Shown piece by piece: positions 41,671 to 57,913 of a DNA stretch of 64,000 bases. The notes beneath the pieces were generated by a model, which searched no databases, was not told the origin of the DNA, and was given only the letters and a program-made list of their open reading frames with translations. The position numbers and the translations under genes were made by a program. Position 1 is the stretch's first letter; each line of letters opens with the position of its first letter. Origin of the DNA: Mixophyes australis (lineage: Eukaryota > Chordata > Amphibia > Anura > Limnodynastidae). The DNA is taken from contig JAVHZZ010000016.1 of the NCBI GenBank assembly GCA_036250195.1, positions 1,612,001 to 1,676,000 of the forward strand, read 5' to 3'.

Positions 41671-44600
41671 CGATTAATGAATCATGAATTGAATCATGAA
41701 TCATGAATCGAATCATGAATCATGAATTGAATCATGAATCGAATCATGAATCATGATTTGAATCATGAATCATGAATCGAATCATGAATCATGAATCATG
41801 AATCATGAATCATGAATCGAATCATGAATCATGAATTGAATCATAAATCATGAATTGAATTATGAATCATGAATCATGAATCGAATCATGAATCATGAAT
41901 CGAAGCATGAATCATGAATTGAAACATGAATCATGAATTGAATCATGAATCATGAATCATGAAATGATTTAAGAATCATGAATCGAATCATGAATAATAA
42001 ATCGAATCATGAATCATGAATTGAATCATGAATTATGAATAGAAACACGAATCATGAAATGAATCATGAATCATGAAACGAATCATAATCATTAATCATG
42101 AATCGAATCATGAATCATGAATTGAATCATGAATCATGAATTGAATCATAAATCATGAATTGAATCATGAATCATGAATCATGAATCGAATCATGAATCA
42201 TGAATCAAGAATTAAATCATGAATCATGAATCATGAATCATGAATTGAATCATGAATCGAATCATGAATCATGAATCATGAATTGAATCATGAATCATGA
42301 ATCGAATCATGAATCTCGAATCATGAATTGAATCATGATTCATGAATCATGAATCGAATCATGAATTAAATAATGAATCATGAATCATGAATTGAATCAT
42401 GAATCATGAATCATGAATCGAATCATGAATTATGAATCATGAATCATGAATCATGAATCAAATCAAAATTCATGAATTGAATCATGAATCATGAATCATG
42501 AATTGAATCATGAATCATGAATCATGAATCGAATCATGAATCATGATTTGAATCATGACTCATGAATCGAAACATGAATCATGAATCAGTAAATGAATCA
42601 AGAATCATGAATCGAATCATGAATCATGAATAATGAATCGAATCATGAATCATGAATTGAATCATGAATCATGAATTGAATCATGAATTATGAATCCAAA
42701 CACGAATCATGAAGTGAATCATAAATCATGAATCATGAATTGAATCATGAATCATGAATCGAATCATGAATCATGAATCGAATCATGAATTAAATAATAA
42801 ATCATGAATCATGAATTGAATCATGAATCGAATCATGAATCATGAATTGAATCATGAATTGAATCATAAATCATAAATTGAATCATGAATCATGAATCGA
42901 ATCATGAATCATGAATTGAATCATGAATCATGAATCATGAATCGAATCATGAATCATGAATTATGAATCATGAATCATGAATCATGAATCAAATCATAAT
43001 TCATGAATTGAATCATGAATCATGAATCGAATCATGAATCATGATTTGAATCATGAATCATGAATCGAAACATGAATCATGAATTGAATCATGAATCATG
43101 AATCATGAAATGAATCAAGAATCATGAATCGAATCATGAATCATGAATCATGAATAATGAATCGAATCATGAATCATGAATTGAATCATGAATTATGAAT
43201 AGAAACACGAATCATGAAATGAATCATGAATCATGAAACGAATCATAATCATTAATCATGAATCGAATCATGAATCATGAATTGAATCATGAATCATGAA
43301 TCATGAATGGAATCATGAATCATGAATCATGAATTGAATCATGAATCATGAATCATGAATCATGAATTGAATCATGAATCATGAATCATGAATCATGAAT
43401 TGAATCATGAATCATGAATTGAATCATGAATCATGAATCATAAATCGAATAATGAATTATGAATCATGAATCATGAATGGAATCATGAATCATGAATCAT
43501 GAATTGAATCATGAATCATGAATCATGAATCATGAATTGAATCATGAATCGAATCATGAATCATGAATCATGAATCGAATCATGAATCACGAATCATGAA
43601 TTGAATCATAAATCATAAATTGAATCATTAATTGAATCATAAATCATGAATCTTGAATTGAATCATGAATCATGAATCGAATCATTAATCATGAATTGAA
43701 TCATGAATCATGAATCGAATCATGAATCATGAATCATGAATCGAATCATGAATCATGAATTATGAATCGAATCATGAATCATGAATCATGAATTGAATCA
43801 TGAATCATGAATCATGAATTGAATCATGAATCGAATCATGAATTATGAATCATGAATCATGAATCATGAATCGAATCATGAATTATGAATCATGAATCAT
43901 GAATCATGAATTGAATCATGAATTATGAATCATGAATCATGAATCATGAATCGAATCATGAATTATGAATCATGAATCATGAATCGAATCATGAATTAAA
44001 TAATAAATCATGAATCATGAATTGAATCATGAAACATGAATCGAATCATGAATCATGAATCATGAATTGAATCATGAATCGAATCATGAATCATGAATCA
44101 TGAATCGAATCATGAATCATGAATTGAATCATGAATCATGAATCATGAATCGAATCATGAATTATGAATCATGAATCATGAATCATGAATCAAATCATAA
44201 TTCATGAATTCAATCATGAATCATGAATCGAATCATGAATCATGATTTGAATCATGAATCATGAATCAAAACATGAATCATGAATTGAATCATGAATCAT
44301 GAATAATGAAATGAATCAAGAATCATGAATCGAATCATGAATCATGAATCATGAATAATGAATCGAATCATGAATCATGAATTGAATCATGAATCATGAA
44401 TTGAATCATGAATTATGAATCGAAACACGAATCATGAATTGAATCATGAATCATGAATCATGAAATGAATCATGAATCAAGAAACGAATCATAAATCATT
44501 AATCATGAATCGAATCATGAATCATGAATTGAATCATGAATCATGAATTGAATCATAAATCATGAATTGAATCATGATTTGAATCATGAATCATAAATCG

Positions 44601-47600
44601 AATCATGAATCATGAATAATGAATCGAATCATGAATCATGAATCATGAATAGAATCATGAATCATGAATTATGAATCAAATCATGAATCATGAATCATGA
44701 ATTGAATCATGAATCATGAATCATAAATCATGAATTGAATCATGAATCGAATCATGAATTATGAATCATGAATTGAATCATGAATCATGAATCGAATCAT
44801 GAATCTCGAATCATGAATTGAATCATGAATCATGAATCATTAATCAAATCATGAATCATGAATTGAATCATGAATCATGAATCATGAATCGAATCATGAA
44901 TCATGAATCATGAATCATGAATCGAATCATGAATCATGAATTGAATCATGAATCATGAATCATTAATCAAATCATGAATCATGAATTGAATCATGAATCA
45001 TGAATCATGAATCGAATCATGAATCATGAATCATGAATCATGAATCGAATCATGAATCATGAATTGAATCATAAATCATGAATTGAATTATGAATCATGA
45101 ATCATGAATCGAATCATGAATCATGAATCGAAGCATGTATCATGAATTGAAACATGAATCATGAATTGAATCATGAATCATGAATCATGAAATGATTTAA
45201 GAATCATGAATCGAATCATGAATCATGAATCATGAATAATAAATCGAATCATGAATCATGAATTGAATCATGAATTATGAATAGAAACACGAATCATGAA
45301 ATGAATCATGAATCATGAAACGAATCATAATCATTAATCATGAATCGAATCATGAATCATGAATTGAATCATGAATCATGAATTGAATCATAAATCATGA
45401 ATTGAATCATGAATCATGAATCATGAATCATGAATCGAATCATGGATCATGAATCAAGAATTAAATCATGAATCATGAATCATGAATCATGAATTGAATC
45501 ATGAATCGAATCATGAATCATGAATCATGAATTGAATCATGAATCATGAATCGAATCATGAATCTCGAATCATGAATTGAATCATGATTCATGAATTGAA
45601 TCATGAATCATGAATTGAATCATGAATCATGAATCATGAATCATGAATCATGAATCGAATCATGAATTATGAATCATGAATCATGAATCATGAATCAAAT
45701 CATAATTCATGAATTGAATCATGAATCATGAATTGAATCATGAATCATGAATCATGAATCATGAATCATGAATCGAATCATGAATTATGAATCATGAATC
45801 ATGAATCGAATCATGAATCATGATTTGAATCATGACTCATGAATCGAAACATGAATCATGAATCAGTAAATGAATCAAGAATCATGAATCGAATCATGAA
45901 TCATGAATCATGAATAATGAATCGAATCATGAATCATGAATTGAATCATGAATCATGAATTGAATCATGAATTATGAATCCAAACACGAATCATGAATTG
46001 AATCATGAATCATGAATCATGAATTGAATCATGAATCATGAATTGAATCATGAATCATGAATCGAATCATGAATCATGAATTGAATCATGAATTGAATCA
46101 TAAATCATAAATTGAATCATGAATCATGAATCGAATCATGAATCATGAATTGAATCATGAATCATGAATCATGAATCGAATCATGAATTATGAATCATGA
46201 ATCATGAATCAAATCATAATTCATGAATTGAATCATGAATCATGAATCGAATCATGAATCATGATTTGAATCATGAATCATGAATCGAAACATGAATCAT
46301 GAATTGAATCATGAATCATGAATCATGAAATGAATCAAGAATCATGAATCGAATCATGAATCATGAATCATGAATAATGAATCGAATCATGAATCATGAA
46401 TTGAATCATGAATCATGAAATGAATCATGAATTATGAATCGAAACACGAATCATGAATTGAATCATGAATCATGAAATGAATCATGAATCATGAAACGAA
46501 TCATAAATCATTAATCAAGAATCGAATCATGAATCATGAATTGAATCATGAATCATGAATTGAATCATAAATCATGAATTGAATCATGAATCATGAATTG
46601 AATCATGATTTGAATCATGAATCATGAATCATGAATCATGAATCGAATCATGAATTATGAATCATGAATTGAATCATGAATCATGAATCATGAATCATGA
46701 ATCATGAATCATGAATTGAATCATGAATCGAATCATGAATCATGAATCATGAATTGAATCGTGAATCATGAATCATGAATCATGAATTCAATCATGAATC
46801 ATGAATTGAATCATAAATCATGAATTAAATCATGAATCATGAATCATGAATTGAATCATGAATCATGAATCATGAATTGAATCATGAATCATGAATCGAA
46901 TCATGAATTAAATAATGAATCATGAATCATGAATTGAATCATGAATCATGAATCGAATCATGAATCATGAAATGAATCATGAATCATAAATCATGAATTG
47001 AATCATAAATCATGAATCGAATCATGAATTAAATAATAAATCATGAATCATGAATTGAATCATGAATCATGAATCGAATCATGAATCATGAATCATGAAT
47101 CATGAATCATGAAGTGAATCATAAATTGAATCATAAATCATAAATCATGAATTGAATCATGAATCATGAATCGAATCATGAATCATGAAATGAATCATAA
47201 ATCATGAATCATGAATCGAATCATGAATCATGAATCGAAACATGAATCATGAATTGAATCATGAATCATGAATCATAAAATGAATCAAGAATCATGAATC
47301 GAATTATGAATCATGAATCATGAATAATGAATCGAATCATGAATCATGAATCGAATCATGAATAATGAATCATGAATTAAATCATCAATCATGAATCATG
47401 AATTAAATCATGAATCGAATCATGTATCATGAATTGAATCATGAATCGAATCATGAATCGAATCATGTATCATGAATTGAATCATGAATCATGAATCGAA
47501 TCATGAATCTCGAATCATGAATTGAATCATGAATCATAAATTGAATCATGAATTGAATCATAAATCATGAATCATGAATTGAATCATGAATCATAAATCG

Positions 47601-48484
47601 AATCATGAATCATGAATTGAATCATGAATCATGAATCGAATCATGAATCATGAATCATGAATCGAATCATGAATCATGAATTGAATCATGAATCATGAAT
47701 TGAATCATGAATCATGAATCAAATCATGAAACATGAATTGAATCATGAATCATGATTTGAATCATAATCCATGAATTGCATCATGAATCATGAATTGAAT
47801 CATGAATCATTAATCATGAATTGAATCATGAAGTGAATCATGAATCATGAATTGAATCATGAATCGAATCATGAATCTCGAATCATGAATTGAATCATGA
47901 ATTGAATCATGAATTGATCAATAAATCATGAATCATGAATTGAATCATGAATCATAAATCGAATCATGAATCATGAATCGAATCATGAATCATGAATCAT
48001 GAATCATGAATTGAATCATGAATTGAATCATGAATCATGAATCATGAATTGAATCATGAATCATGAATCGAATCATGAATCATGAATTGAATCATGAATC
48101 ATGAATCATGAATCGAATCATGAATCATGAATTGAATCATGAATCATGAATCATGAATCGAATCATGAATAATGAATCATGAATCATGAATCATGAATCG
48201 AATCATGAATCATGAATTGAATCATGAATCATGAATTGAATCATAAAACATGAATCATGAATTGAATCATGAATCATGAATCATGAATCATGAATTGAAT
48301 CATGAATCATGAATCATGAATCATGAATCATGAATTGAATCATGAATCATGAATTGAATCATGAATCATGTATCATTAATCAAATCATGAATCATGAATT
48401 GAATCATGAATCATGAATCATGAATCGAATCATGAATCTCGAATCATGAATCTCGAATCATGAATTGAATCATGAATCATGAAT
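41671..48484 (+). repeat. Right-domain block, 6814 bases, composite
   Basis: This block is measured from CGATTAATG to the next CGATTAATG. Its start matches the later blocks closely: AAATGATTTAAG at +291, the palindrome at +662 (42333-42352) and AGTAAATG at +917, against +305, +676 and +931 in the block at 48485. It then contains a GAATCTTGAATTG segment of left-domain type (near 43.65 kb), a second AAATGATTTAAG (45190), a second AGTAAATG (45865) and a TTGCATC segment (47776) with TTGATCAA (47913). It looks like a fusion of pieces from both families. Confidence 0.7.
43835..43990 (+). repeat. Short reiteration of a GAATTATGAATCATG segment
   Basis: GAATCATGAATTATG followed by three or two heptamers repeats about four times in immediate succession here. 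A closely similar reiteration lies near 32.25-32.40 kb. The two regions share the following GAATTAAATAATAAATC and GAAACATGAATCG words, so they are copies of one segment separated by about 11.6 kb. Confidence 0.65.
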
Positions 48485-51400
48485 CGATTAATGAATCATG
48501 AATTGAATCATGAATCATGAATCATGAATCATGAATTGAATCATGAATCATGAATTGAATCATGAATCGAATCATGAATCATGATTTGAATCATGAATCA
48601 TGAATCGAATCATGAATCATGAATCATGAATCATGAATCATGAATCGAATCATGAATCATGAATTGAATCATAAATCATGAATTGAATTATGAATCATGA
48701 ATCATGAATCGAATCATGAATCATGAATCGAAGCATGAATCATGAATTGAAACATGAATCATGAATTGAATCATGAATCATGAATCATGAAATGATTTAA
48801 GAATCATGAATCGAATCATGAATAATAAATCGAATCATGAATCATGAATTGAATCATGAATTATGAATAGAAACACGAATCATGAAATGAATCATGAATC
48901 ATGAAACGAATCATAATCATTAATCATGAATCGAATCATGAATCATGAATTGAATCATGAATCATGAATTGAATCATAAATCATGAATTGAATCATGAAT
49001 CATGAATCATGAATCGAATCATGAATCATGAATCAAGAATTAAATCATGAATCATGAATCATGAATCATGAATTGAATCATGAATCGAATCATGAATCAT
49101 GAATCATGAATTGAATCATGAATCATGAATCGAATCATGAATCTCGAATCATGAATTGAATCATGATTCATGAATCATGAATCGAATCATGAATTAAATA
49201 ATGAATCATGAATCATGAATTGAATCATGAATCATGAATCATGAATCGAATCATGAATTATGAATCATGAATCATGAATCATGAATCAAATCAAAATTCA
49301 TGAATTGAATCATGAATCATGAATCATGAATTGAATCATGAATCATGAATCATGAATCGAATCATGAATCATGATTTGAATCATGACTCATGAATCGAAA
49401 CATGAATCATGAATCAGTAAATGAATCAAGAATCATGAATCGAATCATGAATCATGAATCATGAATAATGAATCGAATCATGAATCATGAATTGAATCAT
49501 GAATCATGAATTGAATCATGAATTATGAATCCAAACACGAATCATGAATTGAATCATAAATCATGAATCATGAATTGAATCATGAATCATGAATCGAATC
49601 ATGAATCATGAATCGAATCATGAATTAAATAATAAATCATGAATCATGAATTGAATCATGAATCATGAATCGAATCATGAATCATGAATTGAATCATGAA
49701 TTGAATCATAAATCATAAATTGAATCATGAATCATGAATCGAATCATGAATCATGAATTGAATCATGAATCATGAATCATGAATCGAATCATGAATCATG
49801 AATTATGAATCATGAATCATGAATCATGAATCAAATCATAATTCATGAATTGAATCATGAATCATGAATCGAATCATGAATCATGATTTGAATCATGAAT
49901 CATGAATCGAAACATGAATCATGAATTGAATCATGAATCATGAATCATGAAATGAATCAAGAATCATGAATCGAATCATGAATCATGAATCATGAATAAT
50001 GAATCGAATCATGAATCATGAATTGAATCATGAATCATGAATTGAATCATGAATTATGAATCGAAACACGAATCATGAATTGAATCATGAATCATGAATC
50101 ATGAAATGAATCATGAAACGAATCATAAATCATTAATCATGAATCGAATCATGAATCATGAATTGAATCATGAATCATGAATTGAATCATAAATCATGAA
50201 TTGAATCATGAATCATGAATTGAATCATGATTTGAATCATGAATCATGAATCATGAATCATGAATCGAATCATGAATTATGAATCATGAATTGAATCATG
50301 AATCATGAATCATGAATCATGAATTGAATCATGAATCGAATCATGAATCATGAATCATGAATTGAATCATGAATCATGAATCATGAATCATGAATTCAAT
50401 CATGAATCATGAATTGAATCATAAATCATGAATTGAATCATGAATCATGCATTGAATCATGAATCATGAATCATGAATTGAATCATGAATCATGAATCGA
50501 ATCATGAATTAAATAATGAATCATGAATCATGAATTGAATCATGAATCATGAATCGAATCATGAATCATGAAATGAATCATAATTCATAAATCATGAATT
50601 GAATCATAAATCATGAATCGAATCATGAATTAAATAATGAATCATGAATCATGAATTGAATCATGAATCATAAATCGAATCATGAATCATGAATCATGAA
50701 TCATGAATCATGAATTGAATCATAAATTGAATCATAAATCTTAAATCATGAATTGAATCATGAATCATGAATCGAATCATGAATCATGAAATGAATCATA
50801 AATCATGAATCATGAATCGAATCATGAATCATGAATTGAATCATGAATCATGAATTGAATCATGAATCATGAAATGAATCATGAATCATGAATCATGAAT
50901 CATGAATTGAATCATAAATTGAATCATAAATCTTAAATCATGAATTGAATCATGAATCATGAATCGAATCATGAATCATGAAATGAATCATAAATCATGA
51001 ATCATGAATCGAATCATGAATCATGAATCGAAACATGAATCATGAATTGAATCATGAATCATGAATCATAAAATGAATCAAGAATCATGAATCAAATTAT
51101 GAATCATGAATCATGAATAATGAATCGAATCATGAATCATGAATCGAATCATGAATATTGAATCATGAATTAAATCATCAATCATGAATCATGAATTGAA
51201 TCATGAATCATGAATAATGAATTGAATCATGAATCATGAAATGAATCATGAATTGAATAATGAATCATGAATTGAATCATAAATCATGAATTGAATCATG
51301 AATCATGAAATGAATCATGAATTGAATCATGAATCATGAAATGAATCATGAATTGAATCATGAATCATGAATCATGAATTGAATCATGAATCATGAATTG

Positions 51401-51580
51401 AATCATGAATCATGAAATGAATAATGAATTGAATCATGAATCATGAATCATGAATTGAATCATGAATCATGAATTGAATCATGAATCATGAATCATGAAT
51501 CATGAATTGAATCATGAATCATGAATCATGAATCTCGAATCATGAATCTCGAATCATGAATTGAATCATGAATCATGAAT
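48485..51580 (+). repeat. Right-domain block, 3096 bases
   Basis: This is the simplest complete right-domain block, with each early marker once. The order is CGATTAATG, AAATGATTTAAG 48790, palindrome 49161-49180, TGACTCA 49384, AGTAAATG 49416, a CTTAAATC doublet at 50740 and 50932, ATATTG 51155, a GAAAT-rich stretch, then doubled GAATCTC. The next block repeats this order with an added 627-base duplication, so this one is a good reference for the family. Confidence 0.83.
50740..50939 (+). repeat. CTTAAATC doublet, 192-base step
   Basis: CTTAAATC starts at 50740 and 50932. The same doublet occurs at 54428/54601, 60813/60986 and 63534/63707, each with a step of 173 bases. The difference, 19 bases, equals one 7+7+5 subunit. 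The word is absent from the left domain, where the matching position reads CATAAATC, so one C-to-T or related change in one copy was fixed and then duplicated. Confidence 0.85.
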
Positions 51581-54500
51581 CGATTAATGAATCATGAATT
51601 GAATCATGAATCATGAATCATGAATTGAATCATGAAGTGAATTATGAATCATGAATCATGAATTGAATCATGAATCGAATCATGAATCGAATCATGAATC
51701 ATGATTTGAATCATGAATCATGAATCGAATCATGAATCATGAATCATGAATCATGAATCATGAATCGAATCATGAATCATGAATTGAATCATAAATCATG
51801 AATTGAATTATGAATCATGAATCATGAATCGAATCATGAATCATGAATCGAAGCATGAATCATGAATTGAAACATGAATCATGAATTGAATCATGAATCA
51901 TGAATCATGAAATGATTTAAGAATCATGAATCGAATCATGAATAATAAATCGAATCATGAATCATGAATTGAATCATGAATTATGAATAGAAACACGAAT
52001 CATGAAATGAATCATGAATCATGAAACGAATCATAATCATTAATCATGAATCGAATCATGAATCATGAATTGAATCATGAATCATGAATTGAATCATAAA
52101 TCATGAATTGAATCATGAATCATGAATCATGAATCGAATCATGAATCATGAATCAAGAATTAAATCATGAATCATGAATCATGAATCATGAATTGAATCA
52201 TGAATCGAATCATGAATCATGAATCATGAATTGAATCATGAATCATGAATCGAATCATGAATCTCGAATCATGAATTGAATCATGATTCATGAATCATGA
52301 ATCGAATCATGAATTAAATAATGAATCATGATTTGAATCATGAATCATGAATCGAATCATGAATCATGAATCATGAATCATGAATCATGAATCGAATCAT
52401 GAATCATGAATTGAATCATAAATCATGAATTGAATTATGAATCATGAATCATGAATCGAATCATGAATCATGAATCGAAGCATGAATCATGAATTGAAAC
52501 ATGAATCATGAATTGAATCATGAATCATGAATCATGAAATGATTTAAGAATCATGAATCGAATCATGAATAATAAATCGAATCATGAATCATGAATTGAA
52601 TCATGAATTATGAATAGAAACACGAATCATGAAATGAATCATGAATCATGAAACGAATCATAATCATTAATCATGAATCGAATCATGAATCATGAATTGA
52701 ATCATGAATCATGAATTGAATCATAAATCATGAATTGAATCATGAATCATGAATCATGAATCGAATCATGAATCATGAATCAAGAATTAAATCATGAATC
52801 ATGAATCATGAATCATGAATTGAATCATGAATCGAATCATGAATCATGAATCATGAATTGAATCATGAATCATGAATCGAATCATGAATCTCGAATCATG
52901 AATTGAATCATGATTCATGAATCATGAATCGAATCATGAATTAAATAATGAATCATGAATCATGAATTGAATCATGAATCATGAATCATGAATCGAATCA
53001 TGAATTATGAATCATGAATCATGAATCATGAATCAAATCATAATTCATGAATTGAATCATGAATCATGAATCATGAATTGAATCATGAATCATGAATCAT
53101 GAATCGAATCATGAATCATGATTTGAATCATGACTCATGAATCGAAACATGAATCATGAATCAGTAAATGAATCAAGAATCATGAATCGAATCATGAATC
53201 ATGAATCATGAATAATAAATCGAATCATGAATCATGAATTGAATCATGAATCATGAATTGAATCATGAATTATGAATCCAAACACGAATCATGAATTGAA
53301 TCATAAATCATGAATCATGAATTGAATCATGAATCATGAATCGAATCATGAATCATGAATCGAATCATGAATTAAATAATAAATCATGAATCATGAATTG
53401 AATCATGAATCATGAATCGAATCATGAATCATGAATTGAATCATGAATTGAATCATAAATCATAAATTGAATCATGAATCATGAATCGAATCATGAATCA
53501 TGAATTGAATCATGAATCATGAATCATGAATCGAATCATGAATCATGAATTATGAATCATGAATCATGAATCATGAATCAAATCATAATTCATGAATTGA
53601 ATCATGAATCATGAATCGAATCATGAATCATGATTTGAATCATGAATCATGAATCGAAACATGAATCATGAATTGAATCATGAATCATGAATCATGAAAT
53701 GAATCAAGAATCATGAATCGAATCATGAATCATGAATCATGAATAATGAATCGAATCATGAATCATGAATTGAATCATGAATCATGAATTGAATCATGAA
53801 TTATGAATCGAAACACGAATCATGAATTGAATCATGAATCATGAATCATGAAATGAATCATGAAATGAATCATAAATCATTAATCATGAATCGAATCATG
53901 AATCATGAATTGAATCATGAATCATGAATTGAATCATAAATCATGAATTGAATCATGAATCATGAATTGAATCATGATTTGAATCATGAATCATGAATCA
54001 TGAATCATGAATCGAATCATGAATTATGAATCATGAATTGAATCATGAATCATGAATCATGAATCATGAATTGAATCATGAATCGAATCATGAATCATGA
54101 ATCATGAATTGAATCATGAATCATGAATCATGAATCATGAATTCAATCATGAATCATGAATTGAATCATAAATCATGAATTGAATCATGAATCATGAATT
54201 GAATCATGAATCATGAATCATGAATTGAATCATGAATCATGAATCGAATCATGAATTAAATAATGAATCATGAATCATGAATTGAATCATGAATCATGAA
54301 TCGAATCATGAATCATGAAATGAATCATAATTCATAAATCATGAATTGAATCATAAATCATGAATCGAATCATGAATTAAATAATGAATCATGAATCATG
54401 AATTGAATCATAAATTGAATCATAAATCTTAAATCATGAATTGAATCATGAATCATGAATCGAATCATGAATCATGAAATGAATCATAAATCATGAATCA

Positions 54501-55242
54501 TGAATCGAATCATGAATCATGAATTGAATCATGAATCATGAAATGAATCATGAATCATGAATCATGAATCATGAATTGAATCATAAATTGAATCATAAAT
54601 CTTAAATCATGAATTGAATCATGAATCATGAATCGAATCATGAATCATGAAATGAATCATAAATCATGAATCATGAATCGAATCATGAATCATGAATCGA
54701 AACATGAATCATGAATTGAATCATGAATCATGAATCATAAAATGAATCAAGAATCATGAATCAAATTATGAATCATGAATCATGAATAATGAATCGAATC
54801 ATGAATCATGAATCGAATCATGAATATTGAATCATGAATTAAATCATCAATCATGAATCATGAATTGAATCATGAATCATGAATAATGAATTGAATCATG
54901 AATCATGAAATGAATCATGAATTGAATAATGAATCATGAATTGAATCATAAATCATGAATTGAATCATGAATCATGAAATGAATCATGAATTGAACCATG
55001 AATCATGAAATGAATCATGAATTGAATCATGAATCATGAATTGAATCATGAATCATGAATTGAATCATGAATCATGAAATGAATAATGAATTGAATCATG
55101 AATCATGAATCATGAATTGAATCATGAATCATGAATTGAATCATGAATCATGAATCATGAATCATGAATTGAATCATGAATCATGAATCATGAATCTCGA
55201 ATCATGAATCTCGAATCATGAATTGAATCATGAATCATGAAT
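51581..55242 (+). repeat. Right-domain block, 3662 bases, with internal 627-base duplication
   Basis: Marker order is as in the 3096-base block, but AAATGATTTAAG occurs twice (51910 and 52537) and the palindrome twice (52281 and 52908), both 627 bases apart. AGTAAATG is at 53163, the CTTAAATC doublet at 54428 and 54601, and ATATTG at 54824. The first half is copied at exactly +3662 in the next block (55572, 56199, 55943, 56570). Confidence 0.85.
51703..52956 (+). repeat. 627-base tandem duplication (first instance)
   Basis: Copy one runs from GATTTGAATC at 51703 to 52329 and copy two from 52330 to about 52956. The junction is recognisable because GAATTAAATAATGAATCATG runs straight into ATTTGAATC at 52330, whereas at the end of the second copy it continues into a normal heptamer. 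AAATGATTTAAG and the 20-base palindrome repeat at the same 627-base step. Confidence 0.88.
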
Positions 55243-56891
55243 CGATTAATGAATCATGAATTGAATCATGAATCATGAATCATGAATTGAATCATGAAGT
55301 GAATTATGAATCATGAATCATGAATTGAATCATGAATCGAATCATGAATCGAATCATGAATCATGATTTGAATCATGAATCATGAATCGAATCATGAATC
55401 ATGAATCATGAATCATGAATCATGAATCGAATCATGAATCATGAATTGAATCATAAATCATGAATTGAATTATGAATCATGAATCATGAATCGAATCATG
55501 AATCATGAATCGAAGCATGAATCATGAATTGAAACATGAATCATGAATTGAATCATGAATCATGAATCATGAAATGATTTAAGAATCATGAATCGAATCA
55601 TGAATAATAAATCGAATCATGAATCATGAATTGAATCATGAATTATGAATAGAAACACGAATCAAGAAATGAATCATGATTCATGAAACAAATCATAATC
55701 ATTAATCATGAATCGAATCATGAATCATGAATTGAATCATGAATCATGAATTGAATCATAAATCATGAATTGAATCATGAATCATGAATCATGAATCGAA
55801 TCATGAATCATGAATCAAGAATTAAATCATGAATCATGAATCATGAATCATGAATTGAATCATGAATCGAATCATGAATCATGAATCATGAATTGAATCA
55901 TGAATCATGAATCGAATCATGAATCTCGAATCATGAATTGAATCATGATTCATGAATCATGAATCGAATCATGAATTAAATAATGAATCATGATTTGAAT
56001 CATGAATCATGAATCGAATCATGAATCATGAATCATGAATCATGAATCATGAATCGAATCATGAATCATGAATTGAATCATAAATCATGAATTGAATTAT
56101 GAATCATGAATCATGAATCGAATCATGAATCATGAATCGAAGCATGAATCATGAATTGAAACATGAATCATGAATTGAATAATGAATCATGAATCATGAA
56201 ATGATTTAAGAATCATGAATCGAATCATGAATAATAAATCGAATCATGAATCATGAATTGAATCATGAATTATGAATAGAAACACGAATCATGAAATGAA
56301 TCATGAATCATGAAACGAATCATAATCATTAATCATGAATCGAATCATGAATCATGAATTGAATCATGAATCATGAATTGGATCATAAATCATGAATTGA
56401 ATCATGAATCATGAATCATGAATCGAATCATGAATCATGAATCAAGAATTAAATCATGAATCATGAATCATGAATCATGAATTGAATCATGAATCGAATC
56501 ATGAATCATGAATCATGAATTGAATCATGAATCATGAATCGAATCATGAATCTCGAATCATGAATTGAATCATGATTCATGAATCATGAATCGAATCATG
56601 AATTAAATAGTGAATCATGAATCATGAATTGAATCATGAATCATGAATCATGAATCGAATCATGAATTATGAATCATGAATCATGAATCATGAATCAAAT
56701 CATAATTCATGAATTGAATCATGAATCATGAATCATGAATTGAATCATGAATCATGAATCATGAATTGAATCATGAATCATGAATTGAATCATGAATCAT
56801 GAATCATGAATCATGAATTGAATCATGAATCATGAATCATGAATCTCGAATCATGAATCTCGAATCATGAATTGAATCATGAATCATGAAT
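55243..56891 (+). repeat. Truncated right-domain block, 1649 bases
   Basis: Its start equals the 51581 block shifted by 3662, including the 627-base duplication. After the palindrome at 56570 and the CATAATTCATG word it jumps, near 56.75-56.8 kb, straight to the heptamers preceding doubled GAATCTC and a new CGATTAATG at 56892. The AGTAAATG, CTTAAATC and ATATTG parts are missing. Its length is exactly 1022 + 627. Confidence 0.83.
55365..56618 (+). repeat. 627-base tandem duplication (second instance)
   Basis: This corresponds to 51703-52956 shifted by 3662 bases, with AAATGATTTAAG at 55572 and 56199 and palindromes at 55943 and 56570. The first copy now reads CACGAATCAAGAAATG and GATTCATGAAACAAATC near 55.66-55.69 kb, variants not present at 52.0 kb but present in the next two blocks. 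The second copy near 56.61 kb has AATAGTGAATC. The new variants allow the later copying steps to be ordered. Confidence 0.82.
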
Positions 56892-57913
56892 CGATTAATG
56901 AATCATGAATTGAATCATGAATCATGAATCATGAATTGAATCATGAAGTGAATTATGAATCATGAATCATGAATTGAATCATGAATCGAATCATGAATCG
57001 AATCATGAATCATGATTTGAATCATGAATCATGAATCGAATCATGAATCATGAATCATGAATCATGAATCATGAATCGAATCATGAATCATGAATTGAAT
57101 CATAAATCATGAATTGAATTATGAATCATGAATCATGAATCGAATCATGAATCATGAATCGAAGCATGAATCATGAATTGAAACATGAATCATGAATTGA
57201 ATCATGAATCATGAATCATGAAATGATTTAAGAATCATGAATCGAATCATGAATAATAAATCGAATCATGAATCATGAATTGAATCATGAATTATGAATA
57301 GAAACACGAATCAAGAAATGAATCATGATTCATTAAACAAATCATAATCATTAATCATGAATCGAATCATGAATCATGAATTGAATCATGAATCATGAAT
57401 TGAATCATAAATCATGAATTGAATCATGAATCATGAATCATGAATCGAATCATGAATCATGAATCAAGAATTAAATCATGAATCATGAATCATGAATCAT
57501 GAATTGAATCATGAATCGAATCATGAATCATGAATCATGAATTGAATCATGAATCATGAATCGAATCATGAATCTCGAATCATGAATTGAATCATGATTC
57601 ATGAATCATGAATCGAATCATGAATTAAATAGTGAATCATGAATCATGAATTGAATCATGAATCATGAATCATGAATCGAATCATGAATTATGAATCATG
57701 AATCATGAATCATGAATCAAATCATAATTCATGAATTGAATCATGAATCATGAATCATGAATTGAATCATGAATCATGAATCATGAATTGAATCATGAAT
57801 CATGAATTGAATCATGAATCATGAATCATGAATCATGAATTGAATCATGAATCATGAATCATGAATCTCGAATCATGAATCTCGAATCATGAATTGAATC
57901 ATGAATCATGAAT
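56892..57913 (+). repeat. Truncated right-domain block, 1022 bases
   Basis: This block has CGATTAATG at 56892, AAATGATTTAAG at 57221 (+329) and the palindrome at 57592-57611 (+700). It lacks the 627-base duplication and all later markers. It carries the AATCAAGAAATG variant and AATAGTGAATC near 57.63 kb, so it combines the variants of both halves of the 627-base doublet in the block before it. It is tandem to the next block at an exact 1022-base step. Confidence 0.83.
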